From Flavobacteriaceae bacterium (GTDB taxonomy: Bacteria > Bacteroidota > Bacteroidia > Flavobacteriales > Flavobacteriaceae), in NCBI GenBank assembly GCA_019090365.1, contig JAHRWC010000398.1:1-7869 (forward strand): 7,869 nucleotides of DNA. The letters are read 5' to 3'. A program made the translations under genes and the position numbers. How positions within the stretch are numbered: the first letter of the stretch is position 1; each line of letters opens with the position of its first letter. Under the pieces are notes generated by a model. That model worked only from the letters and a program-made list of their open reading frames with translations, was not told the origin of the DNA and did no database searches. Of this stretch, positions 1 through 6,738 are shown piece by piece.

Positions 1-671
1 AATTCTTTGATAAATTCTTTACTAGGTAGTACCACTCCCATATTTCCTGCAACGGGTTCAATAATTACAGCGGCAATATCTTTATGTTTCTTTATGTGTT
101 TTTTTACACTATCAATGTTGTTGTATTCAGCAATCAAAGTGTTTTTTACTGCATCATCTGGCACTCCTTTACTGCCAGGAATACTTAGCGTTGCTAAACC
201 AGAACCAGCTGCCACTAATAAAGCATCAGAATGACCATGGTAACAACCAGCGAATTTAATAATCTTGTCTTTTCCTGTATATGCTCTAGCTAATCGCAAA
301 GCACTTAAAACTGCTTCAGTTCCAGAATTTACAAAACGAACTTTGTCCATTCCTGGAAAAGCATCACAAACCATTTTGGCAAGTTTTATTTCTCCACGTG
401 TTGAAGCTCCAAAAGTATATCCTCTTTTTAGCGCTCGTAAAATTGATTTCTCTACATATTTGTTTCTATGTCCTAAAATCATAGGTCCATACGACAATAC
501 ATAATCTATATACTCATTGCGATCTACATCAGTAATCTTACTGCCATTCGCTTTCTTTATAAATAAAGGAACACCGCCAACAGATTTATATGCTCTCACA
601 GGTGAGTTTACGGCACCTACTAGATTTTTTTTACCTTTTGTAAATAACTCAATTGATTTTTCTAAATACAT
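1..671 (-). CDS. hemL: Glutamate-1-semialdehyde 2,1-aminomutase, N-terminal half (partial)
   Basis: This PLP enzyme converts glutamate-1-semialdehyde to 5-aminolevulinate, the second step of the C5 route, in the cytoplasm. I translated the minus strand from ATG 669-671. It gives 223 uninterrupted codons before the window ends, about half of the usual roughly 430 residues. Family signatures are NSPVRA (22-27), NSGTEA (115-120), GCYHGHSD (142-149), IPGSKGVP (164-171) and IIEPVAGNMG (203-212). The Schiff-base lysine lies in the missing C-terminal half, so intactness cannot be judged. The gene starts 60 bases after the hemB stop on the same strand, so it is probably the last visible member of the hemA-hemCD-hemB unit. 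HemA, whose unstable product HemL uses, heads the same unit. The start codon follows an A-rich leader without a Shine-Dalgarno sequence, normal for Bacteroidota. Identification is very secure. Confidence 0.96.
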   Translation of the reverse strand, partial: MYLEKSIELFTKGKKNLVGAVNSPVRAYKSVGGVPLFIKKANGSKITDVDRNEYIDYVLSYGPMILGHRNKYVEKSILRALKRGYTFGASTRGEIKLAKMVCDAFPGMDKVRFVNSGTEAVLSALRLARAYTGKDKIIKFAGCYHGHSDALLVAAGSGLATLSIPGSKGVPDDAVKNTLIAEYNNIDSVKKHIKKHKDIAAVIIEPVAGNMGVVLPSKEFIKE

Positions 672-731
672 TTTCTACTATTTAACTGTATTGGTTTATT
701 GGTATAATTTCAAACAATAATACGTTCTAAC
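672..731 (-). other. hemB-hemL intergenic spacer
   Basis: This 60-base gap is the only sizeable spacer in the minus-strand hem unit. It is AT-rich and on the minus strand carries a short direct repeat, CCAATAAACCAAT, about 20 bases before the hemL start. I see a TTTG but no correctly spaced TAnnTTTG element and no strong hairpin with a T-run. An internal promoter or a processing site is possible but not shown. Confidence 0.4.
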
Positions 732-1703
732 CTATTTACGATTCAACAATATTTTAGCTACTTCTTTTGCGAAATAAGTAATAATGATATCAGCTCCTGC
801 TCGTTTCATTGAAAGTAAGCTTTCCATCATCACTCGTTCTTCATCGATCCAACCTTTTTCACCTGCTGCTTTAATCATGGCATATTCACCACTTACATTA
901 TAGCAAGCGATCGGTCGATCAAAATTATTTTTTAAATCTCTTATAATATCTAAATAGGAGAGGGCAGGTTTTACCATCAAAATATCGGCACCTTCCATAT
1001 CATCAAACGTTGCTTCTCGCATTCCTTCATCTCTATTGGCAGGATCCATTTGATAGGTTTTTCTATCTCCAAAAGTTGGAGCAGAATCTGCGGCATCTCT
1101 AAAAGGACCATAAAAAGCAGACGAATATTTTACAGAATATCCCATAATAGGAAGGTCATAAAAGCCTGTGTTATCTAGAGATTCTCTCATCATTTGAATA
1201 GTACCATCCATCATTCCTGAAGGCGCTACCATATCAGCACCAGCTCTAGCATGTGAAATAGTCTGTTTTGCTAAATTTACTAAGGTTGCATCATTGTCAA
1301 CATCATTATTATGAATCACTCCACAATGTCCATGGCTCGTATATTCACAAAAACAAACGGCGGTAATGACATATAATTTTGGATAATTCTTTTTTATGAA
1401 TCGAATGGCTTGTTGTACAATACCGTTATCGTTCCAGGTTTCTGTTCCTGTATCATCTTTTTCAGAAGGAATTCCGAATAATAAGACTGCAGGAATATTT
1501 AGTTCTGAAACTTCATCTAATTCGGTTGAAATTTTATCCAAAGAGAATCTTTTAATTCCAGGCATGGATTTAATCTCTTTTTCAATGTTCTCACCTTCTT
1601 CAATAAATAGAGGATAAATTAAATCGTCGATTGTTAGTTTGTTTTCTCTAACTAAACGGCGAATACCTTCAGTTTTACGAAGACGTCTGGTTCTATTTAT
1701 CAT
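732..1703 (-). CDS. hemB: Porphobilinogen synthase (delta-aminolevulinic acid dehydratase)
   Basis: HemB condenses two 5-aminolevulinate molecules into porphobilinogen in the cytoplasm. The 323-residue product has the normal family length. The metal-site motif [13 protein letters not shown] gives Cys117, Cys119 and Cys127, the three-cysteine arrangement of the zinc-dependent class, rather than the aspartate-rich magnesium class. The two active-site lysines are visible as Lys192 in [18 protein letters not shown] and Lys245 in [17 protein letters not shown] and YNVSGEYAM are further conserved segments. The ATG at 1701-1703 follows the hemCD stop after one base (TAA-T-ATG), which implies co-transcription and probably translational coupling. 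The stop is TAG. Nothing is missing or odd. The zinc assignment is by motif and has not been tested. Confidence 0.98.
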   Translation of the reverse strand: MINRTRRLRKTEGIRRLVRENKLTIDDLIYPLFIEEGENIEKEIKSMPGIKRFSLDKISTELDEVSELNIPAVLLFGIPSEKDDTGTETWNDNGIVQQAIRFIKKNYPKLYVITAVCFCEYTSHGHCGVIHNNDVDNDATLVNLAKQTISHARAGADMVAPSGMMDGTIQMMRESLDNTGFYDLPIMGYSVKYSSAFYGPFRDAADSAPTFGDRKTYQMDPANRDEGMREATFDDMEGADILMVKPALSYLDIIRDLKNNFDRPIACYNVSGEYAMIKAAGEKGWIDEERVMMESLLSMKRAGADIIITYFAKEVAKILLNRK

Positions 1704-1704
1704 A

Positions 1705-3291
1705 TTAATTCAATTTATTTTTGAAATATTCATTTACTGAATCAATTACACTATCCACCGTTGAAGCTTTAGATACTATAACGGTTTCAAAATGATTTCT
1801 TGCTTCGGAAGCAGTAGTTTCACCAATACAAAATGCTATTCGATCTTTAGTAGTATTGCTTTTCAAAAAGCTTTCAATTCCTGAAGGACTATAAAAAAGA
1901 ATTCCAGAATATTTTGGATCAATTTTTTCAGAAGAAAGAAGCGTTTGATAGCATTCAACTTCAGTAATATTAAAATCGTTTTTCGCTAATATTGTAGGTA
2001 AATCGTCTCTTCTTTTATTTCCGCAGAAAAAAGTAAGTTCTTTTTCTTCTAGATTTTCAGTTAAGTAATTCGCTAATTTTTCAGCAGAACTTTCCACTTT
2101 AGTGACTTTCCCTATTTTCTTTTCTATTAAGCGTTTGGTTCTTCTCCCAACGCAATAAATGTTTTCAAAGTTGAAATCTTCTGAAGAATAATTAAAAGTC
2201 AAAGCTTCGACAGCATTCTGACTTGTAAACACTACATTCTTAATCGGTTTTTTAATATGTTGCGGTTGAACTCGATTGTATTTTATAGTAATAAAATCGC
2301 TCATCGAAACACCAACTTCTGGCATCACATTTAAACTTTGCGTTTTCGATAAAAACTTAGTAGAAAATACATTTGTATCTTTTTCGATATTAATAATTTT
2401 ACGCATGAGCTTTTTACCTCCTCTGCCTAAAATATAATTAGCGCCAAATTCACCTAAATCTCCAATTTCACTTCTTGTTGTTTCTTTAGAAAATTCTAAT
2501 TTTCTTTTCCCATCAGGGCTAAATAAAACACCTTTAAACTTTAAATCATCATCTTTAATTGTAGCTAATGCACCAATAGGAGCAGTACAACCACCTTCTA
2601 AAACACGTAAAAAATCACGTTCAATACCTACGCAAAGCGCAGTATCTTCATCATTTAATTCTTTACAAATAGTAACCACATGATTGTTGCTTTCTAGAGC
2701 AGCCACCATAACAGCTCCTTGAGCTGGAGCAGGAACCATCCAATCTAATTTTATATGTTTTTCTTGTTCAGGAAAAAGTTGAAGTCTAATCAATCCAGCG
2801 GTTGCAAAAATAGCACCATCCCAATCGTTATCTTCTAACTTTTGCAGGCGTGTATTTACATTTCCACGCAATCCTGTAATATTATGGTTTGGATAACGGT
2901 GTAACCATTGTGCTTTTCGACGTAGGCTTCCGGTTGCGATTGTAACATGTTCTTTTTCAAAAAAAGTTTCGTCTTGTTTTAAGATAAGTGTATCGTTGAA
3001 ATTACCTCTTTTTAAAACGGCAGCTTGCACAACCCCTTCAGGTAATTTGGTAGGTACATCTTTAAATGAATGCACAGCAATATCGATGTCACCATTAATC
3101 AATGCAATATCCAGGCTCTTTGTAAAAACACCAGTAATACCTAATTCATATAAGGGTTTATCAAGTACTTGATCACCCAAAGAATCAATTTTTATAATTT
3201 GAGTTTCATGTCCAAGATGTTCTAATTGATGTGCTACAGTGTTTGCTTGCCAAAGTGCTAATTGACTAGATCTCGTTCCTATTTTAATCAT
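1705..3291 (-). CDS. hemC: Fused hydroxymethylbilane synthase / uroporphyrinogen-III synthase
   Basis: One 528-residue chain appears to carry two consecutive heme enzymes. The HemC part, about residues 1-305, polymerises four porphobilinogens into hydroxymethylbilane. It shows [12 protein letters not shown] near the N-terminus, VHSFKDVP with catalytic Asp78, GSLRRKAQ (Arg124, Arg125), RGNVNTR (142-148), PAPAQGA, and [10 protein letters not shown] with Cys235, the residue that binds the dipyrromethane cofactor. The remainder, about 330-528, fits HemD, which closes and inverts ring D to give uroporphyrinogen [12 protein letters not shown] (355-363), [34 protein letters not shown] and [12 protein letters not shown] (487-498). 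HemD is poorly conserved, and about 200 residues is on the short side, so this half is less certain. The open frame is continuous with no sign of a frameshift. The start overlaps the hemA stop by 8 bases; the stop is one base before hemB. The fusion could channel the unstable linear tetrapyrrole between sites, which is inference. Confidence 0.95.
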   Translation of the reverse strand: MIKIGTRSSQLALWQANTVAHQLEHLGHETQIIKIDSLGDQVLDKPLYELGITGVFTKSLDIALINGDIDIAVHSFKDVPTKLPEGVVQAAVLKRGNFNDTLILKQDETFFEKEHVTIATGSLRRKAQWLHRYPNHNITGLRGNVNTRLQKLEDNDWDGAIFATAGLIRLQLFPEQEKHIKLDWMVPAPAQGAVMVAALESNNHVVTICKELNDEDTALCVGIERDFLRVLEGGCTAPIGALATIKDDDLKFKGVLFSPDGKRKLEFSKETTRSEIGDLGEFGANYILGRGGKKLMRKIINIEKDTNVFSTKFLSKTQSLNVMPEVGVSMSDFITIKYNRVQPQHIKKPIKNVVFTSQNAVEALTFNYSSEDFNFENIYCVGRRTKRLIEKKIGKVTKVESSAEKLANYLTENLEEKELTFFCGNKRRDDLPTILAKNDFNITEVECYQTLLSSEKIDPKYSGILFYSPSGIESFLKSNTTKDRIAFCIGETTASEARNHFETVIVSKASTVDSVIDSVNEYFKNKLN

Positions 3292-4549
3292 TTTCGTTTA
3301 AGCTTAGCTCTTTCAAGTTAAATATTTGGCTTACTACTTCAATACTTTGATCTACCGTAGTTTTATCATCTTTAAGATGTTTTACAAATTGAGTAGTAAT
3401 TTTTTGAATCATTCTTGAAGTAATGATTTCAGCTTGTTCTTCATTGAAATTATCAATCTTTTTACTTTGGAAACTAATTTCGTTAGTTTGGATTGTTTTT
3501 AATGATTCTTTTAAAGCATTTACCGCAGGAACAAATTTTCTATATGAAATCCAATCGTTAAACTCTTCTTTATATTTTAGTATGATTTTTTCTGCAATAG
3601 GAATTTCTTGTTTACGTGTTTCAATGGTTTTATCAGTTATTTTTGATAATTCATCTACATTAATAAGTGTAATTCCGTCTTGATTCTTTAAAGAAATATC
3701 AACGTTTTCAGGCATTGATAAATCTAGTATCAATAATTCTTTTCCTTTCTGAATATGTTCAGGAGTAATAGTAGGAAAATTTGCTCCCGTTGAAACAATA
3801 AGAATATCTGTATTATTAACCTCTTGGGGTAATTCTGAAATATCCTTAACAGTAACAGCGCTATGAACATTTTTAAACTCTAAGGCTTTATCGTGCGTTC
3901 TATTAATAAGTGTAACATTATTATTTTTGGTGTATTCTAAAATGTTTTTACACGTATTTTTTCCAATATCACCTAAACCGAAGTTTAAGATTTTCTTTTC
4001 ATTATAATTAGGAATGTTATCAATAATATATTGAATAGCAGCATAAGAAACTGAAGTGGTACCTGAACTTAACTTAGTATTGTTCTTTACATCTTTACTT
4101 GCTTGAAGTACTAAATTCATTAATCTTTCAAGGTAAGCATTGGTAGTTCCTAATTTCTTAGCTTGAATAAATGAATTTTTAAGTTGCCCAACAATTTCGT
4201 AATCACCAAGAATTTGACTGTCTAATCCAACACCAATTTCAAACAGATGTTTAACAGCATCTTTGTTTTTATATACATTTGAAACATTGATAAAATCTTC
4301 AACATTTCCTTTTGAATATTTTACAAGTAAGCTTATAAGTTCGAAAGGATGTTTTGCAAATCCTGTGATTTCGGTACGATTACATGTTGAAACTACAAAG
4401 ATACCGTCGATGCCGGTTTCCTTGGCTTCTTTTAGTAATTCTATTTGATCCTCTTTAGTGATGCTAAAAATACCTCGCATTTTAACATCTGCTTTCTTAT
4501 AACTTAAACCAACGTTATAAAGCTTTAAAGGCAAATCATTTAGACTCAT
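3284..4549 (-). CDS. hemA: Glutamyl-tRNA reductase
   Basis: HemA reduces glutamyl-tRNA(Glu) with NADPH to glutamate-1-semialdehyde, the committed and usually regulated step of the C5 pathway. The product of 421 residues is of family length. The catalytic cysteine is Cys56 in VVSTCNRTE. GLDSQILGDYEIVGQLK (108-124) is the conserved family signature. The NADPH-binding fold follows, with FGLGDIGKN (190-198) in place of the commoner GAGEMG, then INRT (215-218) and LDLSMPENVD (275-284). The C-terminal helical dimerisation domain begins near YRKFVPAVNALKESL. The gene heads the minus-strand unit and its last 8 bases overlap hemCD. ATG 4547-4549 is favoured because the protein then begins directly with the conserved N-terminal strand (LKLYNVGLSYKKADV) and a good promoter lies just upstream. 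Upstream sequence has no Shine-Dalgarno motif. Confidence 0.97.
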   Translation of the reverse strand: MSLNDLPLKLYNVGLSYKKADVKMRGIFSITKEDQIELLKEAKETGIDGIFVVSTCNRTEITGFAKHPFELISLLVKYSKGNVEDFINVSNVYKNKDAVKHLFEIGVGLDSQILGDYEIVGQLKNSFIQAKKLGTTNAYLERLMNLVLQASKDVKNNTKLSSGTTSVSYAAIQYIIDNIPNYNEKKILNFGLGDIGKNTCKNILEYTKNNNVTLINRTHDKALEFKNVHSAVTVKDISELPQEVNNTDILIVSTGANFPTITPEHIQKGKELLILDLSMPENVDISLKNQDGITLINVDELSKITDKTIETRKQEIPIAEKIILKYKEEFNDWISYRKFVPAVNALKESLKTIQTNEISFQSKKIDNFNEEQAEIITSRMIQKITTQFVKHLKDDKTTVDQSIEVVSQIFNLKELSLNEND

Positions 4550-4574
4550 ATTTATTTTTATATTAAATAAGTAT

Positions 4575-4587
4575 CGACAAAAGTACT
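4575..4587. repeat. Direct repeat copy 1, CGACAAAAGTACT
   Basis: This 13-base sequence recurs exactly at 4610-4622, 35 bases away start to start, and with one change at 4858-4870. Read on the minus strand, this copy contains the -7 element of the predicted hemA promoter, so a protein bound here would compete with RNA polymerase. The core AAAAGTACT is half of a near-palindrome. Confidence 0.7.
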
Positions 4588-4609
4588 ATTTACATTTTAT
4601 GAAAAACAA
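4578..4609 (-). promoter_or_regulatory. Predicted hemA promoter (TTG / TAnnTTTG type)
   Basis: On the minus strand TACTTTTG (4585 down to 4578) matches the Bacteroidota -7 element TAnnTTTG exactly. TTG (4609 down to 4607) lies 21 bases upstream, within the usual -33 spacing. Transcription would begin near 4571, giving a short leader of about 22 bases before the hemA ATG at 4549. The match is seen directly; promoter activity is inferred. Confidence 0.65.
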
Positions 4610-4625
4610 CGACAAAAGTACTTTT
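4610..4625. repeat. Direct repeat copy 2 extended to a 12-base palindrome
   Basis: The exact second copy of CGACAAAAGTACT continues into a perfect palindrome, AAAAGTACTTTT, at 4614-4625. It abuts the -33 TTG of the predicted hemA promoter. On the minus strand it also contains TACTTTTG, but I see no TTG about 20 bases upstream of that, so it looks more like an operator than a second promoter. Either reading is inference. Confidence 0.6.
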
Positions 4626-4783
4626 ACTATCGTTAGAAGTTACATTCTTTTATTTAGAGTGTTTCTAAATAGAACACAAATCTTCAATTATCTTGCAAAC
4701 TACCGTAAAATAGGTGAGTTGAAATATGATATTAGTCATACTTTTAGGTTATTTCATACTAGGTATAGAATCATTATTTATCG

Positions 4784-4791
4784 TAGATTTG
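4784..4791 (+). promoter_or_regulatory. Candidate -7 element for araC-hemH-hemJ
   Basis: TAGATTTG fits TAnnTTTG and would start transcription near 4798, about 28 bases before the first araC ATG. There is no TTG at the expected upstream distance, so the promoter would be weak or activator dependent. An alternative is TTG at 4719-4721 with TACTTTTA at 4739-4746, a 17-base spacing with one mismatch. Confidence 0.3.
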
Positions 4792-4825
4792 TCAAAAATT
4801 TTAAGGCTTTTGATAAAAATACTTT

Positions 4826-5716
4826 ATGAAGGACATAAGTAATGATTTTAAAAATATCGACAAAAGTGCTCACATGCTTATTGAAGAAAGCAATGCTTTT
4901 AAAGTTCTTTATTTCAATAATTTAACAGATAATGTAAGTAAATTTCAGGTACAACTGATTAACAATTATATTCAGCTTTATTTCTGTACTGAAAATTCAG
5001 TAACTGTTGCTTTCAACATGGAACATTGTGCTATTACTTTAAAGGAGAATGATTCGAGTATGGTATACTTTAAAGATGAATCAATGAATGTATTAATTAC
5101 ATTGCCTCAAGAGTCACAATTAACTGTCGTTTTAATATCATTAGATTTCTTTCATAGTTTGTTTTCAGAAGAAAATTTTCTTTTCAATTTTAAAAATTTC
5201 AAAATTGGTCAACCTATTATTGAGCCAAAAGTGATTGAAAAATCTGTACAATTGATTTTAAGTCAATTGATTTCTATTCGAATTACAGACTCACTTCGAC
5301 CTATTTATTTAAAAGGAAAAGTGTATGAGCTACTTAGTTATTATTTTAATACCTCTACTGAAACTAATAACGATCATTGTCCATATGTACCTAATGAAGA
5401 TATGGTTGGTAAGATAAAAAATGCCAAAGAAATTATTATTGAACAAATGAATAATCCTCCAGGATTGTCTGAATTAGCTAAATTAGTAGGATTGAATATT
5501 AAAAAATTAAAAAGCGGTTTTAAAGAATATTATGGACTTCCAGTATTCACTTTTTTATTAAATTATAAAATGGAACTCGCTAAAAAATTATTACAAGAGC
5601 AACAATTAAATGTAAATGAAATAGCTTCTCAATTAGGCTATAGTACTTCGAGTCATTTTATAGCTGCTTTTAAAAGAAAATACGGAATCACACCAAAACA
5701 ATTCGCAATATCATAA
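4826..5716 (+). CDS. AraC-family transcriptional regulator
   Basis: This is a 296-residue DNA-binding regulator. The C-terminal 100 residues are a clear AraC/XylS domain with two helix-turn-helix units: GLSELAKLVGLNIKKLKSGF (213-232) and LNVNEIASQLGYSTSSHFIA (261-280), followed by the family end motif FKRKYGITPKQF. Wording such as LKSGFKEYYGLPVFTF and IYLKGKVYELLSYYF (160-174) resembles the PchR/YbtA branch, known for siderophore-responsive control. The N-terminal 175 residues look like a beta-rich ligand-sensing domain, with no recognised catalytic site. A Cys-Pro pair (HCP, 184-186) lies in the linker before the DNA-binding domain. The gene is divergent from hemA and stops one base before hemH, so it probably regulates and is co-transcribed with heme genes. 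The effector is unknown. A second in-frame ATG at 4874 is a possible alternative start. Confidence 0.9.
   Translation: MKDISNDFKNIDKSAHMLIEESNAFKVLYFNNLTDNVSKFQVQLINNYIQLYFCTENSVTVAFNMEHCAITLKENDSSMVYFKDESMNVLITLPQESQLTVVLISLDFFHSLFSEENFLFNFKNFKIGQPIIEPKVIEKSVQLILSQLISIRITDSLRPIYLKGKVYELLSYYFNTSTETNNDHCPYVPNEDMVGKIKNAKEIIIEQMNNPPGLSELAKLVGLNIKKLKSGFKEYYGLPVFTFLLNYKMELAKKLLQEQQLNVNEIASQLGYSTSSHFIAAFKRKYGITPKQFAIS
4858..4870. repeat. Third, one-mismatch copy of the repeat, CGACAAAAGTGCT
   Basis: This copy differs from the two upstream copies in one base. Together with its flank it shares TATCGACAAAAGT (4855-4867) with copy 1. It lies inside the annotated araC frame (encoding part of NIDKSAHM) and ends three bases before the second in-frame ATG at 4874. 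It could be a chance match or an autoregulatory site. Confidence 0.4.
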
Positions 5717-5717
5717 T

Positions 5718-6737
5718 ATGAAAGGAGTATTACTTATTAATTTAGGGTCACCAGACAGTACATCAACCAAAGATGTAAAAAAATACCTAGAAGAATTTTT
5801 AATGGATGAACGAGTAATAGATATTCCGTATTGGAAACGTTATTTGTTGATCAAGGGAATCATTTTAAATGTTCGTCCTAAAAAATCTGCAGACGCTTAT
5901 AAAAAGATATGGTGGGAGGAAGGTTCTCCACTAGTTGTAATTTCTGAACGTTTTTCAGAAAAAGTAAATAAAAAAATTGAGATCCCAGTTTCTTTAGCAA
6001 TGAGATACGGATCTATGAGCATGGAAAATGGTATTAAGGAGCTTGTAGATAAAGGAGTTGATGAAATATTTATGATTCCATTATACCCTCATTATGCGAT
6101 GTCATCTTATGAAACTGTTACCGTAAAAGCTGAAAAAATACTTGCTGAAAATTATCCTCAAGTAAAAATGGATGTTATGCCTCCTTTTTACAATGAACCA
6201 GGATATATTACAGCGATGAGTGATAATATTGCTAATCATTTAGAAGGATTTGATTATGATCACATTTTGTTTTCTTATCACGGAATACCTGAAAGACATA
6301 TATTAAAAGCAGATCCTACAAAAAATCATTGTAAAATAGACGGAAATTGTTGTGATAGAAATTCTGTTGCTCATCACGTTTGTTATCGCCACCAATGTTT
6401 TGAAACTACAAAACATATCGTAAAAAAGCTAGGCCTAAAAGAAGGTACTTATAGTAATTCATTTCAATCGAGATTATTAAAAGATCCTTGGTTAAAACCT
6501 TATACAGATTTTGAATTAGAAAAATTTCCGAAGGAAGGCAAGAAAAAATTGGCGGTAATTACTCCTGCATTTGTTGCTGATTGTTTAGAAACCCTTGAGG
6601 AGATTGCAATGGAAGGAAAAGAGGAATTTCTTAAAGCAGGTGGTAGTGATTATAAACACATTCCTTGTATGAACGACAATGATGACTGGGTTAATGTGAA
6701 TATTGAATGGATTAATACTTGGTCAAATAATAATTAA
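5718..6737 (+). CDS. hemH: Ferrochelatase
   Basis: HemH inserts Fe2+ into protoporphyrin IX (or, in the coproporphyrin-dependent branch, into coproporphyrin) to finish the macrocycle. The 339-residue product is of normal length. Catalytic His188 is in LFSYHGIPERH and the conserved acidic residue Glu291 in VADCLETLEE; SFQSRLLKDPWLKPYTD (248-264) and the N-terminal GVLLINLGSPDS are family signatures. Directly after SYHGIPERH is a cysteine-rich segment, residues 205-227, with Cys205, 211, 212, 222 and 227. Internal segments of about this size ligate a [2Fe-2S] cluster in one described class of bacterial ferrochelatases, so a cluster is plausible here but not shown. HemJ next door makes protoporphyrin IX, which supports the classical protoporphyrin branch. 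The ATG is one base after the araC stop (TAA-T-ATG), so translation is probably coupled to the regulator. Confidence 0.97.
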   Translation: MKGVLLINLGSPDSTSTKDVKKYLEEFLMDERVIDIPYWKRYLLIKGIILNVRPKKSADAYKKIWWEEGSPLVVISERFSEKVNKKIEIPVSLAMRYGSMSMENGIKELVDKGVDEIFMIPLYPHYAMSSYETVTVKAEKILAENYPQVKMDVMPPFYNEPGYITAMSDNIANHLEGFDYDHILFSYHGIPERHILKADPTKNHCKIDGNCCDRNSVAHHVCYRHQCFETTKHIVKKLGLKEGTYSNSFQSRLLKDPWLKPYTDFELEKFPKEGKKKLAVITPAFVADCLETLEEIAMEGKEEFLKAGGSDYKHIPCMNDNDDWVNVNIEWINTWSNNN

Positions 6738-6738
6738 G

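Larger units (their letters stand above)
4550..4825. promoter_or_regulatory. Divergent hemA / araC control region
   Basis: These 276 bases separate the two divergent transcription units and hold no convincing gene. The hemA-proximal half contains a well-formed Bacteroidota promoter on the minus strand and two copies of a 13-base repeat. The araC-proximal half contains only imperfect plus-strand promoter candidates. A 76-codon open frame (4599-4829, plus strand) covers most of the region, but its composition, rich in arginine and aromatic residues, looks like random AT-rich sequence. I see no tRNA, riboswitch fold or T-rich terminator. The layout, with two diverging hem units and a regulator gene at one edge, suggests that both units are controlled from here. 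Confidence 0.7.

Noticed and set aside
7..720. Three plus-strand open frames (7-234, 265-504, 517-720)
   Set aside because: They are antisense to hemL, whose conserved motifs are read on the minus strand throughout.
672..731. Hairpin or attenuator before hemL
   Set aside because: Only a 5-base TATTG/CAATA pairing, or a bulged extension of it, can be drawn, which is too weak in AT-rich sequence to support a structure.
1396..1617. Plus-strand open frame of 73 codons
   Set aside because: It lies antisense within hemB, where the minus strand encodes the conserved enzyme.
3423..3683. Plus-strand open frame of 86 codons with hydrophobic stretches
   Set aside because: It is antisense to the C-terminal dimerisation domain of hemA; the hydrophobicity is the complement of charged helical codons.
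4263..4448. Plus-strand open frame of 61 codons
   Set aside because: It is antisense to the catalytic N-terminal domain of hemA, including the Cys56 region.
4613..4620. Second TACTTTTG on the minus strand as another hemA promoter
   Set aside because: No TTG lies about 19-23 bases upstream of it; it is better treated as part of the repeat or operator.
6703..6738. Upstream ATG extending hemJ by 12 residues
   Set aside because: It would overlap the end of hemH by 35 bases and adds residues before the conserved first helix; the ATG at 6739 gives the TAA-N-ATG junction seen elsewhere.
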